Positions 36,488 through 47,327 of a DNA stretch of 64,000 bases are shown here, one piece after another. Made by a program: the position numbers and the translations under genes. How positions within the stretch are numbered: the first letter of the stretch is position 1; each line of letters opens with the position of its first letter. The DNA comes from Pseudomonas bijieensis (GTDB lineage: Bacteria > Pseudomonadota > Gammaproteobacteria > Pseudomonadales > Pseudomonadaceae), in the NCBI RefSeq assembly GCF_013347965.1, contig NZ_CP048810.1, forward strand, positions 2,852,001 through 2,916,000, read 5' to 3'. A model generated the notes under the pieces. It did no database searches. It saw only the letters and a list, made by a program, of their open reading frames with translations, and was not told where the DNA came from.

Positions 36488-37543
36488 TCAGCCATCTGAT
36501 GAAGCATTACCGCCAGGGGTCACGTCCCCTACACGCTTTTCCACCTGCTTGAGGCGCCGCGCGATGTCATCGAGCTGGCGGATACGGGCCGCGCTCTTGC
36601 GCCATTCGGCTGCAGGTTGCATGGCCGTACCGGAAGAATAGGCACCCGGCTCGGTAATCGAGTGGGTCACCATGGTCATCCCGGTCAGGAACACGTTGTC
36701 ACAGATATCGATATGCCCCACCAACCCCACGCCACCGGCGAGCATGCAGTGCTTGCCGATCCTGGTGCTGCCGGAGATGCCCACGCAGGCCGCCATGGCG
36801 GTGTGATCACCGACCTGGACGTTGTGGGCGATCTGGATCTGGTTGTCGAGCTTGACGCCATTGCCGATGACCGTGTCGGCCAGGGCACCACGGTCGATCG
36901 CGGTGTTGACGCCGATCTCCACATCATCGCCAACGGTGACGCCACCAATCTGGGCGATCTTTTGCCAGATGCCTTTTTCGTTGGCGAAACCGAACCCTTC
37001 ACCGCCCAGCACTGCGCCGGACTGAATCACGACCCGCTTGCCGATGCGCACATCGTGGTACAGGGTGACGCGTGGCGCCAGCCAGCCGCCTTCGCCGATC
37101 TCGCTGCGCGCGCCGATGACACAATGGGCGCCCAGCGTAACGCCGGCACCGATTCGGGCCGCGCTTTCGATGACCACGAACGGACCGACGCTGGCCGTGG
37201 GATCGACCACGGCATCCGCCGCAATCACTGCGCTGGGATGAATACCAGCAGCCGACTTGGGCTTGGGGTCGAACAGGTGGGAGATTCGTGCATACGCCAG
37301 GTACGGATCAGGCACGATCAGGGCATCGCCGGCAAACCCATCGGCATCAGCGGCCTTGAGCAACAGCGCGGCAGCCCGGCTGTCGGCCAGGTACTTGCGG
37401 TATTGGGGATTTGCCAGAAAGCTCAACTGAGCTGGGCCAGCCTCTTGCAAAGTGGCTAGCCCAGTAATTGCCTTCTCCGGGTCGCCACGCAGGGTGGCGC
37501 CGAGGAACTCGGCCAATTGGCCGAGCTTGATAGTCGCTGTCAT
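36488..37543 (-). CDS. lpxD: UDP-3-O-(3-hydroxymyristoyl)glucosamine N-acyltransferase
   Basis: 351 residues: N-terminal uridine-binding domain, left-handed beta-helix (about 100-290) and a C-terminal helix ([20 protein letters not shown]). It adds the N-linked acyl chain, the third step of lipid A synthesis. The [20 protein letters not shown] segment contains the catalytic His. 3 bp after skp. Confidence 0.98.
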   Translation of the reverse strand: MTATIKLGQLAEFLGATLRGDPEKAITGLATLQEAGPAQLSFLANPQYRKYLADSRAAALLLKAADADGFAGDALIVPDPYLAYARISHLFDPKPKSAAGIHPSAVIAADAVVDPTASVGPFVVIESAARIGAGVTLGAHCVIGARSEIGEGGWLAPRVTLYHDVRIGKRVVIQSGAVLGGEGFGFANEKGIWQKIAQIGGVTVGDDVEIGVNTAIDRGALADTVIGNGVKLDNQIQIAHNVQVGDHTAMAACVGISGSTRIGKHCMLAGGVGLVGHIDICDNVFLTGMTMVTHSITEPGAYSSGTAMQPAAEWRKSAARIRQLDDIARRLKQVEKRVGDVTPGGNASSDG

Positions 37544-37546
37544 GGA

Positions 37547-38050
37547 TTACTTCAGCTGATTCATGCGCTCGATCACCTGGCGCGTGATGTCGTATTGAGG
37601 CTTGACATCGATCACTGCGCCACGCTCGAACACCAGGTCAAAACCACCTTTCTTGATGACTTCTTCCACGGCGCTGTCGAGTTTCGGCTTGAGTTGCTTG
37701 AGCATTTCGCGGTCAGCAACGGCTTTCGCTTCGTTCAGCTCCTTGGACTGGAACTGGAAGTCACGGGCCTTTTGCTTGAATTCAAGCTCCAGACGCTCGC
37801 GCTCGCCCTGGGCCATCTTGTCGCCACCGGCTACCAGACGATCCTGGATGCCCTTGGCGCTGCTTTCCAGGCCCTTGAGCTTGGTCAGTTGCGGGCCGAA
37901 CTTTTTCTCCGCATCCACGGCGTATTTCTTCGCCGCGTCGGACTCCAGCAAGGCCATCTGATAATTCAGCACGGCGATCTTCATGTCGGCAAAAGCCGGA
38001 CCTGCGACCAGTACGGTCGCCAGGAGAACCAATTGAGTCAACTTACGCAC
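37547..38050 (-). CDS. skp: Periplasmic chaperone Skp/OmpH
   Basis: 167 residues with a signal peptide (MRKLTQLVLLATVLVAGPAFA). The long helical, Lys/Glu/Gln-rich middle (about 45-130) forms the tentacles of the trimeric chaperone. It carries unfolded outer-membrane proteins to the Bam complex. It lies between bamA and lpxD, as in E. coli. Confidence 0.95.
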   Translation of the reverse strand: MRKLTQLVLLATVLVAGPAFADMKIAVLNYQMALLESDAAKKYAVDAEKKFGPQLTKLKGLESSAKGIQDRLVAGGDKMAQGERERLELEFKQKARDFQFQSKELNEAKAVADREMLKQLKPKLDSAVEEVIKKGGFDLVFERGAVIDVKPQYDITRQVIERMNQLK

Positions 38051-38095
38051 GATGTACTCCTACAAAATCCATTGTCGTTATCTTGGGCCAGATAC

Positions 38096-40471
38096 TTAGA
38101 ACGTCTGGCCGAGGGAGAATTGGAACACTTGGGTTTCAGCGTCATCCGGTTTCTTGATCGGCATTGCCAGCGCGAAACTCAATGGACCCAGCGCGGTGAC
38201 CCAGGTCACGCCCACACCAACGGAACTGGCCATGTTGCTCAGGCTGATGTCGTTGCACTGTGTGTTGGACCTGGTGCCGTTGGCGTTAGTGGTGTCGCTG
38301 CACTTGGAGTCGAATACGTTACCCACGTCCCAGAATACCGAGGTACGCAGGGAGCGTTGATCCTTGACGAACGGCATCGGGAACAAGACCTCGAGGCCAC
38401 CCTGGATCAGTACGTTGCCGCCGAACGGTAGTGGATCCTGGTCCGGGTCGGCAATTGTGCCTGGGTTATTGCCTCGGCTCGGCGTACTGCGCGGGCCCAG
38501 GGTACTGTCCTTGAAGCCACGTACCGAGTTGAAACCGCCGGCGTAGTAGTTCTCGTAGAACGGCAGGCCATCGGTCGAACCGTAGCCGTCACCATAGCCC
38601 AGTTCAGTGTGCAGGCGCATGGTGTAGTTATCAGACAGCGGCTGGAACAACTGGCCACGGTAGTCGAGCTTGAAGAACGACAGGTCGCTGCCAGGAGTGG
38701 TGGTTTCGAACACCAGGCTCTGGGAATGGCCACGGGTCGCCAACACACCTTTGTTCAGGGTCGACTCGGACCAGCCGGCGGACGCCTTGAAGTTCAGGTA
38801 GCTGTCGCCTTCCTTGTTAACGAAATCGAAGATCTCGTCGACGGTGTAGCGACCGGTGTTGATCTTGTCCTGCTGGGCAGTCAGACCGAACGTCAGGCGC
38901 GAAGTCTCGCTGATCGGGTAGCCCACGTTGGCGCCGACACCGTAGCTGTCCACCGCGTAGCTGGAGATATCGGAATCGAGCTCGTCATAGTCGGTGGTGC
39001 GATAGAAGGCGTTGTAGCCCAGGCTCACACCGTCGGCAGTCCAGTAGGGGTCCACGAAGCCGAAGTTGTAGCGGGTCTGGTACTCACTGCGGGTCAAGCC
39101 GATGCTGACCTTGTTACCAGTACCCAGGAAGTTGTTCTGGGTGATCGAGCCACCGAGGATCAAGCCGGCGCTCTGGGCGAAACCGACACTGGCGGTGATC
39201 GAGCCGGAAGCCTGCTCCTCGACGCTGTAGTTCACGTCGACCTGGTCATCGACGCCCGGTACGGCCGGCGTCTCGACGTTGACTTCCTTGAAGAAGCCCA
39301 GGCGCTCGAGGCGGGTCTTGGACTGGTCGATCAGGTAGGTCGAGGCCCAGCCACCTTCCATCTGGCGCATTTCACGGCGCAGCACTTCGTCCTCGGACTT
39401 GGTGTTGCCACGGAAGTTGATGCGGTTGACGTAGGCACGCTTGCCCGGGTCCACGGCGAAGGTGATGTCGACGGTATGGTCTTCATCGTGGGGCTGTGGC
39501 ACGCCGTTGACGTTGGCGAAGGTGTAGCCCTCGTTACCCAGGCGGCGGGTGATCAGCTCGGACGTGGTGGTCATCAGCTTGCGCGAGAACACCTGGCCCT
39601 TCTGCACCAGCAACAGCGACTTGACCTGGTCTTCGGGGACCTTCAGGTCACCGCTGAGCTTGACGTCACGAACGGTGTATTTTTCGCCTTCGTTGACGTT
39701 GACGGTGATGTAGACGTGCTTCTTGTCCGGGGTGATGGACACCTGGGTCGAAGCGATGTCCATGTTGATGTAGCCACGGTCCAGGTAGTAGGAACGCAGG
39801 CGCTCCAGGTCACCGGAGAGCTTTTCACGGGCGTACTTGTCGTCGTTCTTGAAGAACGACAGCCAGTTGGTGGTCTTGAGTTCGAACAGGTCGATCAGGT
39901 CTTCATCCGGGAAAACCGTGTTGCCCACCACGTTGATGTGCTGGATGGCCGCCACGGTGCCTTCGTTGATGTTGACCTTCAGGCCGACGCGGTTGCGCGG
40001 CTGCGGCACCACTTCGGTGTCGACAGTGGCCGAGTAGCGGCCCTGGGCAACGTACTGGCGTTGCAGCTCGTTACGCACACCTTCGAGGGTGGCGCGCTGG
40101 AAGATCTCGCCTTCGGCCAGGCCGGACTGCTTGAGGCCCTTCATCAGGTCTTCAGTGGAGATCGCCTTGTTGCCTTCGATCTCGATACTGGCGACCGACG
40201 GACGCTCGACAACGGTGATGACCAGGACATTGCCGTCACGGCCCAGTTGGATATCTTGAAAGAAGCCGGTCTTGAACAGCGCACGAGTGGATTCCACCAG
40301 GCGCCGATCATCCGCCTGCTCGCCGACGTTCAACGGCAAGGCACCAAAGACGCTACCCGCGGAGACCCGCTGGAGGCCATTGACGCGAATATCAGAGATA
40401 GTGAAGGACTCGGCGTGAACTTCGGCGATCATCAATACGGTGAGAACCGCAGTTAGCAGCAGACGTTTCAT
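38096..40471 (-). CDS. bamA: Outer membrane protein assembly factor BamA
   Basis: 791 residues from the ATG at 40471, with a signal peptide ending VHA. Five POTRA domains (about 22-420) precede a 16-strand Omp85 barrel. The VRGF motif is present (NSVRGFKDSTLGPRS), and the protein ends in phenylalanine (FSLGQTF), the usual outer-membrane insertion signal. Essential for beta-barrel assembly. Upstream is rseP, downstream skp. Confidence 0.98.
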   Translation of the reverse strand: MKRLLLTAVLTVLMIAEVHAESFTISDIRVNGLQRVSAGSVFGALPLNVGEQADDRRLVESTRALFKTGFFQDIQLGRDGNVLVITVVERPSVASIEIEGNKAISTEDLMKGLKQSGLAEGEIFQRATLEGVRNELQRQYVAQGRYSATVDTEVVPQPRNRVGLKVNINEGTVAAIQHINVVGNTVFPDEDLIDLFELKTTNWLSFFKNDDKYAREKLSGDLERLRSYYLDRGYINMDIASTQVSITPDKKHVYITVNVNEGEKYTVRDVKLSGDLKVPEDQVKSLLLVQKGQVFSRKLMTTTSELITRRLGNEGYTFANVNGVPQPHDEDHTVDITFAVDPGKRAYVNRINFRGNTKSEDEVLRREMRQMEGGWASTYLIDQSKTRLERLGFFKEVNVETPAVPGVDDQVDVNYSVEEQASGSITASVGFAQSAGLILGGSITQNNFLGTGNKVSIGLTRSEYQTRYNFGFVDPYWTADGVSLGYNAFYRTTDYDELDSDISSYAVDSYGVGANVGYPISETSRLTFGLTAQQDKINTGRYTVDEIFDFVNKEGDSYLNFKASAGWSESTLNKGVLATRGHSQSLVFETTTPGSDLSFFKLDYRGQLFQPLSDNYTMRLHTELGYGDGYGSTDGLPFYENYYAGGFNSVRGFKDSTLGPRSTPSRGNNPGTIADPDQDPLPFGGNVLIQGGLEVLFPMPFVKDQRSLRTSVFWDVGNVFDSKCSDTTNANGTRSNTQCNDISLSNMASSVGVGVTWVTALGPLSFALAMPIKKPDDAETQVFQFSLGQTF

Positions 40472-40545
40472 GAAGTCCTTTCTTATTCCAACTGGCAATA
40501 AACAAACTGCCGCAAAATGCGGCAGATTCGCAATTCAGCGAAGCG

Positions 40546-41898
40546 TTACAGACGACCCAGATCGTTGACGAGGGCAAGCAACATGACCCCGACCACCAAG
40601 CTGATGCCGATCTGTATCCCCCAACCTTGCACCCGATCCGACAAGGGACGACCACGCGCCCACTCGATCAGATAAAACAGCAGATGCCCCCCATCCAGTA
40701 CCGGGATAGGCAGCAAATTCAGAACCCCCAGGCTAATGCTCAGATAAGCAAGGAAATTCAGGAAATCAGCGACGCCCGACTGGGCAGAAGCGCCCGCCAC
40801 TTTAGCAATGGTTATCGGTCCACTCAAGTTTTTTACCGAGAGCTCGCCGAACAACATTTTCTTGAGCGAGTCCAGCGTCAGGACGCTCATGGTCCAGGTA
40901 CGACGCGCACCCTCGCCAATCGCCGCCACAGGGCCGAAACTGACCTCGCGGATCATTTCCGGCGGCCAGTCGACCGCCTTGACACCCGCCCCCAGGTAAC
41001 CGGTCGGCGCCTTGCTTTCGCCACGGGCGGCCAGGGTCACCGGGACGTCGATTGGAGCACCGTCGCGCTCGATGCGCAGCACAATTTTGGTATCAGGACG
41101 TACGCGAACCGAATCGACCACCTGCTGCCAATCGCTGACCGGCAGGCCATCGAGTGCCAGCAACCGATCGCCGGTTTTCAGGCCAGCAGCCTGGGCCGGG
41201 CCTTTCGGGTCGAGTTCTGCGAGTATCGGTGGCAACGCTGGCCGCCATGGCCGAATCCCCAGGGATCGGATCGGATCGGGCTCGTCGGCACCTTTGAGCC
41301 AGTTATCCAATGCCAGTTCGCGAGGTGAATCCACCGTGGAGCCCTGCTCGCGCACCATCAATTGCAACGAACCGCTCTCACCCAGGCGCCGCACCAGTTG
41401 CAGATTGACAGCAGCCCAGCCCGACGTCGGCTCGCCGTCGATAGCGACGATTTCCTGCCCGGCACCCAACCCGGCGCGGGCGGCAACGCTGCCAGCCTCC
41501 ACCGCACCGATGACCGGACGTACTTGTTCGCTGCCCAGCATGGCCAGGGCCCAGAAAAACACCATGGCCAGCAGGAAGTTGGCAATCGGCCCCGCCGCGA
41601 CGATGGCAATGCGCTGACGGACGGTCTTGCGATTGAAGGATTGGTCGAGCTGATCAGCAGGCACTTCGCCTTCACGCTCGTCGAGCATTTTCACGTAGCC
41701 GCCCAGCGGGATGGCCGCCACGACGAACTCGGTGCCTTTCTTGTCGTGCCAGCGCAGCAAGGGCATGCCGAAGCCCACGGAAAAACGCAGGACCTTGACG
41801 CCACAACGACGTGCGACCCAGAAATGACCGAATTCGTGAAATGTGACCAACACCCCCAAGGCAACCAGGGTGCCGACAATCATATAGAGCGCGCTCAT
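40546..41898 (-). CDS. rseP: Site-2 intramembrane zinc protease RseP
   Basis: 450 residues from the ATG at 41898 (MSALYMIVGTLVALGVLVTF). The zinc motif HEFGH lies in the first membrane segment and the second metal motif LPIPVLDGGHL near the C-terminus. Two PDZ domains lie between. It cleaves the anti-sigma factor of AlgU/RpoE (MucA/RseA) after the first periplasmic cut. Between dxr and bamA, as usual. Confidence 0.97.
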   Translation of the reverse strand: MSALYMIVGTLVALGVLVTFHEFGHFWVARRCGVKVLRFSVGFGMPLLRWHDKKGTEFVVAAIPLGGYVKMLDEREGEVPADQLDQSFNRKTVRQRIAIVAAGPIANFLLAMVFFWALAMLGSEQVRPVIGAVEAGSVAARAGLGAGQEIVAIDGEPTSGWAAVNLQLVRRLGESGSLQLMVREQGSTVDSPRELALDNWLKGADEPDPIRSLGIRPWRPALPPILAELDPKGPAQAAGLKTGDRLLALDGLPVSDWQQVVDSVRVRPDTKIVLRIERDGAPIDVPVTLAARGESKAPTGYLGAGVKAVDWPPEMIREVSFGPVAAIGEGARRTWTMSVLTLDSLKKMLFGELSVKNLSGPITIAKVAGASAQSGVADFLNFLAYLSISLGVLNLLPIPVLDGGHLLFYLIEWARGRPLSDRVQGWGIQIGISLVVGVMLLALVNDLGRL

Positions 41899-41950
41899 CT
41901 GTTTTCTCCGCAATCCTGTCCAGGGTAGCCCTGGCTAACGTATCGCAGCT

Positions 41951-43141
41951 TCAACGCCCGTGGCGCTGCAGCCATTGGCCCGCCAACTCACGAGCCCTGG
42001 CATCCGCCGTAAACACTGTATCGAGGTCATCGACCGAAACCACGGCCTCGAGATTCAAGACTTCCTCGATGATACTCGCGATCTCGAGGTAACGGACACG
42101 TCCATCGAGAAACGCTGCAACCGCCACTTCATTGGCGGCGTTAAGCATGGCCGGGGCACTGTCGCCCGCCTCGGCCGCCTGGCGCGCCAGACGCAGGCAA
42201 GGGAAACGCTGCTCATCGGGGGCCTGGAAATCCAGGCGGGCGATGGCGAACAGGTCCAGCGGCGCAACGCCCGAATCGATGCGCTCTGGCCAGGCCAGGG
42301 CATTGGCGATCGGGGTGCGCATATCCGGGTTGCCCAACTGGGCCAGTACCGAACCGTCGACGTAGTCCACCAGGGAGTGAATCACGCTCTGGGGATGAAT
42401 CACCACCTCGACCTGGGACGGCTTGGCATCGAATAGCCAGCAGGCCTCGATCAGCTCCAGGCCTTTGTTCATCATGCTGGCCGAATCCACGGAAATCTTG
42501 CGCCCCATGGACCAGTTCGGGTGCGCACAGGCCTGCTCGGGTGAAACATGCATCAATTCTTCCAGCGGCGTCTGCCGGAACGGACCACCGGAGGCTGTCA
42601 GCAAAATCCGCCGGACCCCCACCGCACCGAGGCCACGGGAAAAGTCCTGCGGCATGCACTGGAAAATCGCATTGTGCTCGCTGTCGATGGGCAGCAACAC
42701 CGAACCGCTTTTGCGCACGGCCTGCATGAACAGTGCGCCGGACATCACCAGCGCCTCTTTGTTGGCCAGCAGGATCTTCTTGCCGGCCTCCACCGCCGCC
42801 AGCGTCGGACGCAAGCCCGCCGCACCGACGATTGCCGCCATCACGGCATCGACTTCAGGATCTGAGGCCACTTGGCAGAGCCCTTCCTCCCCCACCAGCA
42901 CGCGAGTGTGCAAACCGGCTGCGCGCAGATCGTCCTGCAACGCCCGCGCCACGCCGGCCTCAGGCACTACGGCAAACCGTGGCGTGTGGCGTATGCACAA
43001 TGCCAGCAATTCACTCAAGCGCGTGAAGCCGCTGAGGGCGAACACCTGGTAACGCTCCGGATGCCGGCCGATGACGTCAAGCGTACTCAGGCCGATCGAA
43101 CCGGTCGCACCAAGGACGGTGATCTGCTGGGGGCGACTCAC
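41951..43141 (-). CDS. dxr: 1-deoxy-D-xylulose 5-phosphate reductoisomerase
   Basis: 396 residues. I chose the GTG at 43141 ([20 protein letters not shown]), which overlaps the cdsA stop as GTGA; an ATG at 43156 would add 5 residues. NADPH site [10 protein letters not shown] and the substrate and metal region [11 protein letters not shown] are intact. It commits flux to the MEP isoprenoid pathway (with ispD and ispF in this window). Confidence 0.97.
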   Translation of the reverse strand: MSRPQQITVLGATGSIGLSTLDVIGRHPERYQVFALSGFTRLSELLALCIRHTPRFAVVPEAGVARALQDDLRAAGLHTRVLVGEEGLCQVASDPEVDAVMAAIVGAAGLRPTLAAVEAGKKILLANKEALVMSGALFMQAVRKSGSVLLPIDSEHNAIFQCMPQDFSRGLGAVGVRRILLTASGGPFRQTPLEELMHVSPEQACAHPNWSMGRKISVDSASMMNKGLELIEACWLFDAKPSQVEVVIHPQSVIHSLVDYVDGSVLAQLGNPDMRTPIANALAWPERIDSGVAPLDLFAIARLDFQAPDEQRFPCLRLARQAAEAGDSAPAMLNAANEVAVAAFLDGRVRYLEIASIIEEVLNLEAVVSVDDLDTVFTADARARELAGQWLQRHGR

Positions 43142-43944
43142 GATGCCGCCATCCACAACAGCACGGCAAAGATCGGGATCGCGGCGGTAAGACTGTCGAT
43201 ACGGTCCAGCACGCCACCGTGACCGGGCAACAGGTTACTGCTGTCCTTGATCCCGGATTGGCGCTTGAACATGCTTTCGGTCAGGTCGCCGACCACGGAC
43301 ACAAATACGATCAGGGCTGCACCAATGAGCCCCATCAGCAGTTGCGCCACCGTCCAGTCCCGCACGAAGCCGACCACGGTGGTGATCACCAGACTCAAGG
43401 CCAGGCCACCATAGACGCCCTCCCAACTCTTGCCGGGACTGACTTTCGGCGCCAGCTTGCGCTTGCCGAAGGCCTTGCCGGAGAAATAGGCGCCAACATC
43501 GGCCCCCCAGACCAGCACCATCACGGCCATGATCTGCCAGTTACCCAGCGGGCCTTGCTTGATCCAGATAAGCCCTTGCCAGGCCGGCAGCAGGATCAAC
43601 AGGCCGATCACCAGCTTGGTCGCTGCGTTGGCCCAATGATGGGTCGTGCGCGGATAAGTCAGGACCAGGAAGGTCGCTGTCGCCCACCACAGCACCGCAG
43701 CGCCCAGCACCCAAGGCGCGAGGCCGGGCACCACGTACATGATGAACAGCATGGCCGCCACGGCCACGGCGTAAGCCACGCGGGCCGACTGCGCAGGAAA
43801 ACCCGCCAACCGCGCCCACTCCCACGCCCCCAAGGTCACGACCAAGCCGATGAACAGCGCAAAACTGGCGCCTTCGAGCAGGAAAAAACCACCCAGGGCA
43901 ATGGGCAACAGGATCAGGGCAGTGATGATTCGTTGTTTGAGCAT
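43138..43944 (-). CDS. cdsA: Phosphatidate cytidylyltransferase
   Basis: 268 residues, a multi-pass membrane protein with about eight hydrophobic segments. The C-terminal family signature is visible as [20 protein letters not shown] followed by [14 protein letters not shown]. It makes CDP-diacylglycerol from phosphatidic acid and CTP. The start overlaps the uppS stop by one base. Confidence 0.97.
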   Translation of the reverse strand: MLKQRIITALILLPIALGGFFLLEGASFALFIGLVVTLGAWEWARLAGFPAQSARVAYAVAVAAMLFIMYVVPGLAPWVLGAAVLWWATATFLVLTYPRTTHHWANAATKLVIGLLILLPAWQGLIWIKQGPLGNWQIMAVMVLVWGADVGAYFSGKAFGKRKLAPKVSPGKSWEGVYGGLALSLVITTVVGFVRDWTVAQLLMGLIGAALIVFVSVVGDLTESMFKRQSGIKDSSNLLPGHGGVLDRIDSLTAAIPIFAVLLWMAAS

Positions 43945-44699
43945 TAAACCCGGGCTCCAGCTTCGATCTGCTCGCTCGTTTTACCGAAGCGACGCTGACG
44001 GGAAGCGAAATCGGCCAGCGCGGTGCGCATGGCTTCGTGTTTGAAGTCCGGCCAGAACAGGTCGGAGAAGTACAGCTCGGCATAAGCCAGCTGCCAGAGC
44101 AGGAAGTTGCTGATGCGATGCTCGCCACCGGTACGGATGCACAGGTCCGGCAACGGCAGGTCACCGGTCGCCAGGCAGGTCTGCAGCAGTTGCGGCGTGA
44201 TGTCTTCCGGACGCAGGTGCCCAGCCTGGACTTCCCGCGCCAACCGCTGGGCAGCCTGGGCAATGTCCCACTGACCGCCATAGTTGGCGGCGATCTGCAG
44301 GACAAAGCGATCGGCACCTGCTGTCGCGGCCTCGGCTTCACGCATCGCAGCCTGCAACTCGGGATGGAAACGCGAACGATCGCCGATGATGCGCAAGCTG
44401 ATCTTGTTGTCGTTGAGGCGTTTGGCCTCACGACGCAGGGCCTTGAGGAACAGGTCCATCAAGGCGCTGACTTCATCGGCCGGCCGCTGCCAGTTCTCGC
44501 TGGAGAAGGCGAACAGGGTCAGCACCTCGACCCCTGCCTCGGCGCACACCTCGATGACCGCACGAACCGCATCGACCCCCGCCTTGTGCCCGGCAACGCC
44601 AGGCATAAAGCGCTTCTTGGCCCAGCGGTTGTTGCCGTCCATGATGATCGCCACGTGGCGCGGCACCGCGAACGGCACGGCCTGCTTGGTCTTTTCCAT
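43944..44699 (-). CDS. uppS: Undecaprenyl diphosphate synthase
   Basis: 251 residues. It adds eight isopentenyl units in cis to farnesyl diphosphate, giving the carrier lipid for peptidoglycan and O-antigen. The substrate motif IIMDGNNRWAKKR (catalytic Asp) and the C-terminal PDLCIRTGGEHRISNFLLWQ signature are complete. Confidence 0.98.
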   Translation of the reverse strand: MEKTKQAVPFAVPRHVAIIMDGNNRWAKKRFMPGVAGHKAGVDAVRAVIEVCAEAGVEVLTLFAFSSENWQRPADEVSALMDLFLKALRREAKRLNDNKISLRIIGDRSRFHPELQAAMREAEAATAGADRFVLQIAANYGGQWDIAQAAQRLAREVQAGHLRPEDITPQLLQTCLATGDLPLPDLCIRTGGEHRISNFLLWQLAYAELYFSDLFWPDFKHEAMRTALADFASRQRRFGKTSEQIEAGARV

Positions 44700-44712
44700 G
44701 AAAACGAGACCC

Positions 44713-45270
44713 TTATACGGCCATCAGGTCTTTTTCTTTCTGCGCCAAATCCGCGTCGATCTTAGCCACGTATTTCTTGGTCAGGTCGTCAATCTCACCT
44801 GTGGCGCGGCGCTCTTCGTCTTCGCTGATTTCCTTTTCCTTGACCAGGTCCTTGAGCTGGCTGTTGGCATCGCGACGGATGTTGCGTACGGCAACACGGG
44901 CATCTTCAGCCACATCACGTGCCTGCTTGGTGAAGCCCCTGCGGGTTTCCTCGGTCAGGGCCGGCATGGAGATCAGCAGCAGTTCACCCAGGTTGGTCGG
45001 GTTCAGGTTCAGGCCGGCACTGCCAATGGCCTTGTCGACCGCGCCCAGCATATTGCGTTCAAAGGCTACGACCTGCAGGGTACGAGCGTCCTTGACGGTG
45101 ATGTTGGCCACCTGCTTGATCGGGGTGTCAGCGCCGTAGTACGGCACCATCACGCCTTCAAGGATGCTCGGGTGTGCCTGGCCGGTGCGGATGCGACCGA
45201 AGTTGTGCGCCAGGGACTCCAGGGATTTCTGCATGCGCTGTTCAGCGTCTTTCTTGATTTCGTTGATCAT
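44713..45270 (-). CDS. frr: Ribosome recycling factor
   Basis: 185 residues, full length. A three-helix bundle and a small beta domain are expected; [20 protein letters not shown] is a family signature. It splits post-termination ribosomes with EF-G. The start overlaps the pyrH stop by 4 bp; the frr-uppS gap is 13 bp. Confidence 0.98.
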   Translation of the reverse strand: MINEIKKDAEQRMQKSLESLAHNFGRIRTGQAHPSILEGVMVPYYGADTPIKQVANITVKDARTLQVVAFERNMLGAVDKAIGSAGLNLNPTNLGELLLISMPALTEETRRGFTKQARDVAEDARVAVRNIRRDANSQLKDLVKEKEISEDEERRATGEIDDLTKKYVAKIDADLAQKEKDLMAV

Positions 45271-46010
45271 TGTTGAACTTCCTCGATCAGTGTTCCTTCG
45301 GCGCCACCATGGACGATATTCAGCAGGGCACCGGGCTTGTTCATGTTAAAGACGCGCAACGGCATCTTGTGGTCGCGGCACAGGCAGATAGCCGTCAGAT
45401 CCATTACACCCAGCTTGCGATCCAGCACTTCATCGTAGGTCAGATGATCGAACTTCTCGGCATGCGGGTCCTTGAACGGGTCAGCGGTATAGACGCCATC
45501 GACCTTGGTTGCCTTGAGCACGACATCGGCATCGATCTCGATCGCTCGCAGGCAGGCGGCCGAATCCGTGGTGAAGAACGGATTACCGGTACCGGCGGCA
45601 AAAATCACCACTTCCTTGGAGTTGAGGTGGCGCATGGCTTTGCGGCGGTCGTAGTGATCGGTCACGCCAACCATGGAAATGGCCGACATCACGATGGCCG
45701 AGATATTGGCACGCTCCAGCGCGTCACGCATAGCCAGGGCGTTCATCACAGTGGCCAGCATGCCCATGTGGTCGCCTGTGACCCGATCCATGCCGGCCGC
45801 GCTCAGCGCTGCGCCGCGGAACAGGTTGCCGCCGCCGATGACCAGGCCGACCTGCACGCCGATCCCGACCAACTGACCAACTTCCAGGGCCATGCGATCC
45901 AGCACTTTCGGATCGATCCCGAACTCTTCCGAGCCCATCAGGGCCTCGCCGCTAAGCTTGAGTAGAATGCGTTTATAGCGAGCCTGATAACCACTGCCCT
46001 GCTGAGCCAT
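45267..46010 (-). CDS. pyrH: UMP kinase
   Basis: 247 residues, amino-acid-kinase fold. The N-terminal [23 protein letters not shown] and the [12 protein letters not shown] segment are diagnostic. It phosphorylates UMP to UDP, upstream of PyrG in pyrimidine supply. Followed by frr with a 4-bp overlap. Confidence 0.98.
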   Translation of the reverse strand: MAQQGSGYQARYKRILLKLSGEALMGSEEFGIDPKVLDRMALEVGQLVGIGVQVGLVIGGGNLFRGAALSAAGMDRVTGDHMGMLATVMNALAMRDALERANISAIVMSAISMVGVTDHYDRRKAMRHLNSKEVVIFAAGTGNPFFTTDSAACLRAIEIDADVVLKATKVDGVYTADPFKDPHAEKFDHLTYDEVLDRKLGVMDLTAICLCRDHKMPLRVFNMNKPGALLNIVHGGAEGTLIEEVQQ

Positions 46011-46206
46011 TGCGAATCTCTCCTGCGGCGTATTTTCGAAAATTTTTGCAGGCTGTTTGCAGCCTGCATCTACTCTAGGCTTTGAACGAAAAATGCCTGC
46101 GCGACTTTTCGTTCAAAGCCTGGTTTGACGCTGACACAGCGCCATCGGAACACGGCTTTGTAAGCCAGTTCCGACAGGAAACCAATAAAAATCGGCATCC
46201 CCATCC

Positions 46207-46242
46207 AAAAAGAGGCTGCGCGCGTTAAGCGGGCAGCCTCTT
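46207..46242 (-). terminator. tsf terminator
   Basis: On the minus strand: AAGAGGCTGC, a 13-nt loop, GCAGCCTCTT, then TTT. It starts about 25 nt after the tsf stop codon. Confidence 0.88.
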
Positions 46243-46267
46243 CAGGGCGACAGTTGTAAGAACCGTC

Positions 46268-47131
46268 TTATTGCTTGGCAGCAGCCAATTGGGCAGCAAC
46301 TTCTTCAGCGAAGTTGTCGACCGGCTTCTCGATGCCTTCGCCTACCTTGAAGTAGGTGAAAGAAACGATTTCAGCACCGGCTTTCTTCGCCAGGTCGCCG
46401 ACCTTGATTTCCGGGTTCTTGACGAAAGCCTGCTCAACCAGGCTGGCTTCGGCCAGGAACTTGGAGATACGACCGCTGACCATTTTTTCTGCAATTTCAG
46501 CAGGCTTGCCTTTGAGCTTCTCTTCGTTCAGCTGCAGGAAGACGCTCTTCTCGCGCTCGATCGCTTCAGCCGAAACGTCCGAAGGCAGCAGGAACTCAGG
46601 GTTGGTCGCTGCAACGTGCATGGCGATGTCTTTTGCCAGCTCGGTATCGCCGCCCTTGAGGACAACCGCAACACCGATCTTGTTGCCGTGCAGGTAGGTA
46701 CCGACCACGTCACCTTCAACGCGAACCAGACGACGGATGTTGACGTTCTCGCCGGTCTTGCCAACCAGGACCAGGCGCGCTTCTTCCTGAGACTCGATCA
46801 GCGGAGCTGCGTCGGTCAGTTTGTCAGCGAAGGCTTTTTCGACGCTGGCAGCGACGAATGCCTTGAAGTCATCCTGCAAAGCCAGGAAGTCGGTCTGGGA
46901 GTTGACTTCCAGCAGCACGGCTGCCTTGCCGTCGTCCTTGATGGCGATGGCGCCTTCAGCGGCAACGTTGCCCGCTTTCTTGGCAGCCTTGATGGCGCCC
47001 GAAGCACGCATGTCATCAATGGCTTTCTCGATGTCGCCGCCAGCCTTGGTCAAGGCCTTCTTGCAGTCCATCATGCCTTCGCCGGTACGCTCGCGCAGTT
47101 CTTTGACCAACGCTGCAGTAATCTCTGCCAT
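46268..47131 (-). CDS. tsf: Elongation factor Ts
   Basis: 287 residues. It is the nucleotide exchange factor for EF-Tu. The N-terminal UBA-like domain (ALVKELRERTGEGMMDCKKA) and the EF-Tu-contact region NSQTDFLAL are conserved. It follows rpsB after a hairpin terminator that probably tunes the ratio of the two products. Confidence 0.98.
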   Translation of the reverse strand: MAEITAALVKELRERTGEGMMDCKKALTKAGGDIEKAIDDMRASGAIKAAKKAGNVAAEGAIAIKDDGKAAVLLEVNSQTDFLALQDDFKAFVAASVEKAFADKLTDAAPLIESQEEARLVLVGKTGENVNIRRLVRVEGDVVGTYLHGNKIGVAVVLKGGDTELAKDIAMHVAATNPEFLLPSDVSAEAIEREKSVFLQLNEEKLKGKPAEIAEKMVSGRISKFLAEASLVEQAFVKNPEIKVGDLAKKAGAEIVSFTYFKVGEGIEKPVDNFAEEVAAQLAAAKQ

Positions 47132-47272
47132 TTCAAAATCCTCTTGGATAGGTTTTCAACCATTCCACCCGATCGAACGGGCGATCAATTCTTCCTGGAA
47201 AACCACTGCTTATAGGCCGCGGCAGGTTACAAACAGGTCACTGCGCTGGCGGCAAATGGTTTTCGAGGTGGC

Positions 47273-47297
47273 AAAAAGGGGGCCAAGCCCCCTTTTT
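47273..47297. terminator. rpsB-tsf intergenic terminator/attenuator
   Basis: AAAAAGGGGGC-CAA-GCCCCCTTTTT, near-perfectly symmetrical, so it can work on both strands. On the coding (minus) strand it lies 31 nt after the rpsB stop and before tsf. Confidence 0.85.
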
Positions 47298-47327
47298 GCT
47301 TACTGAGTCAACGCCAGGGGGCGTCGA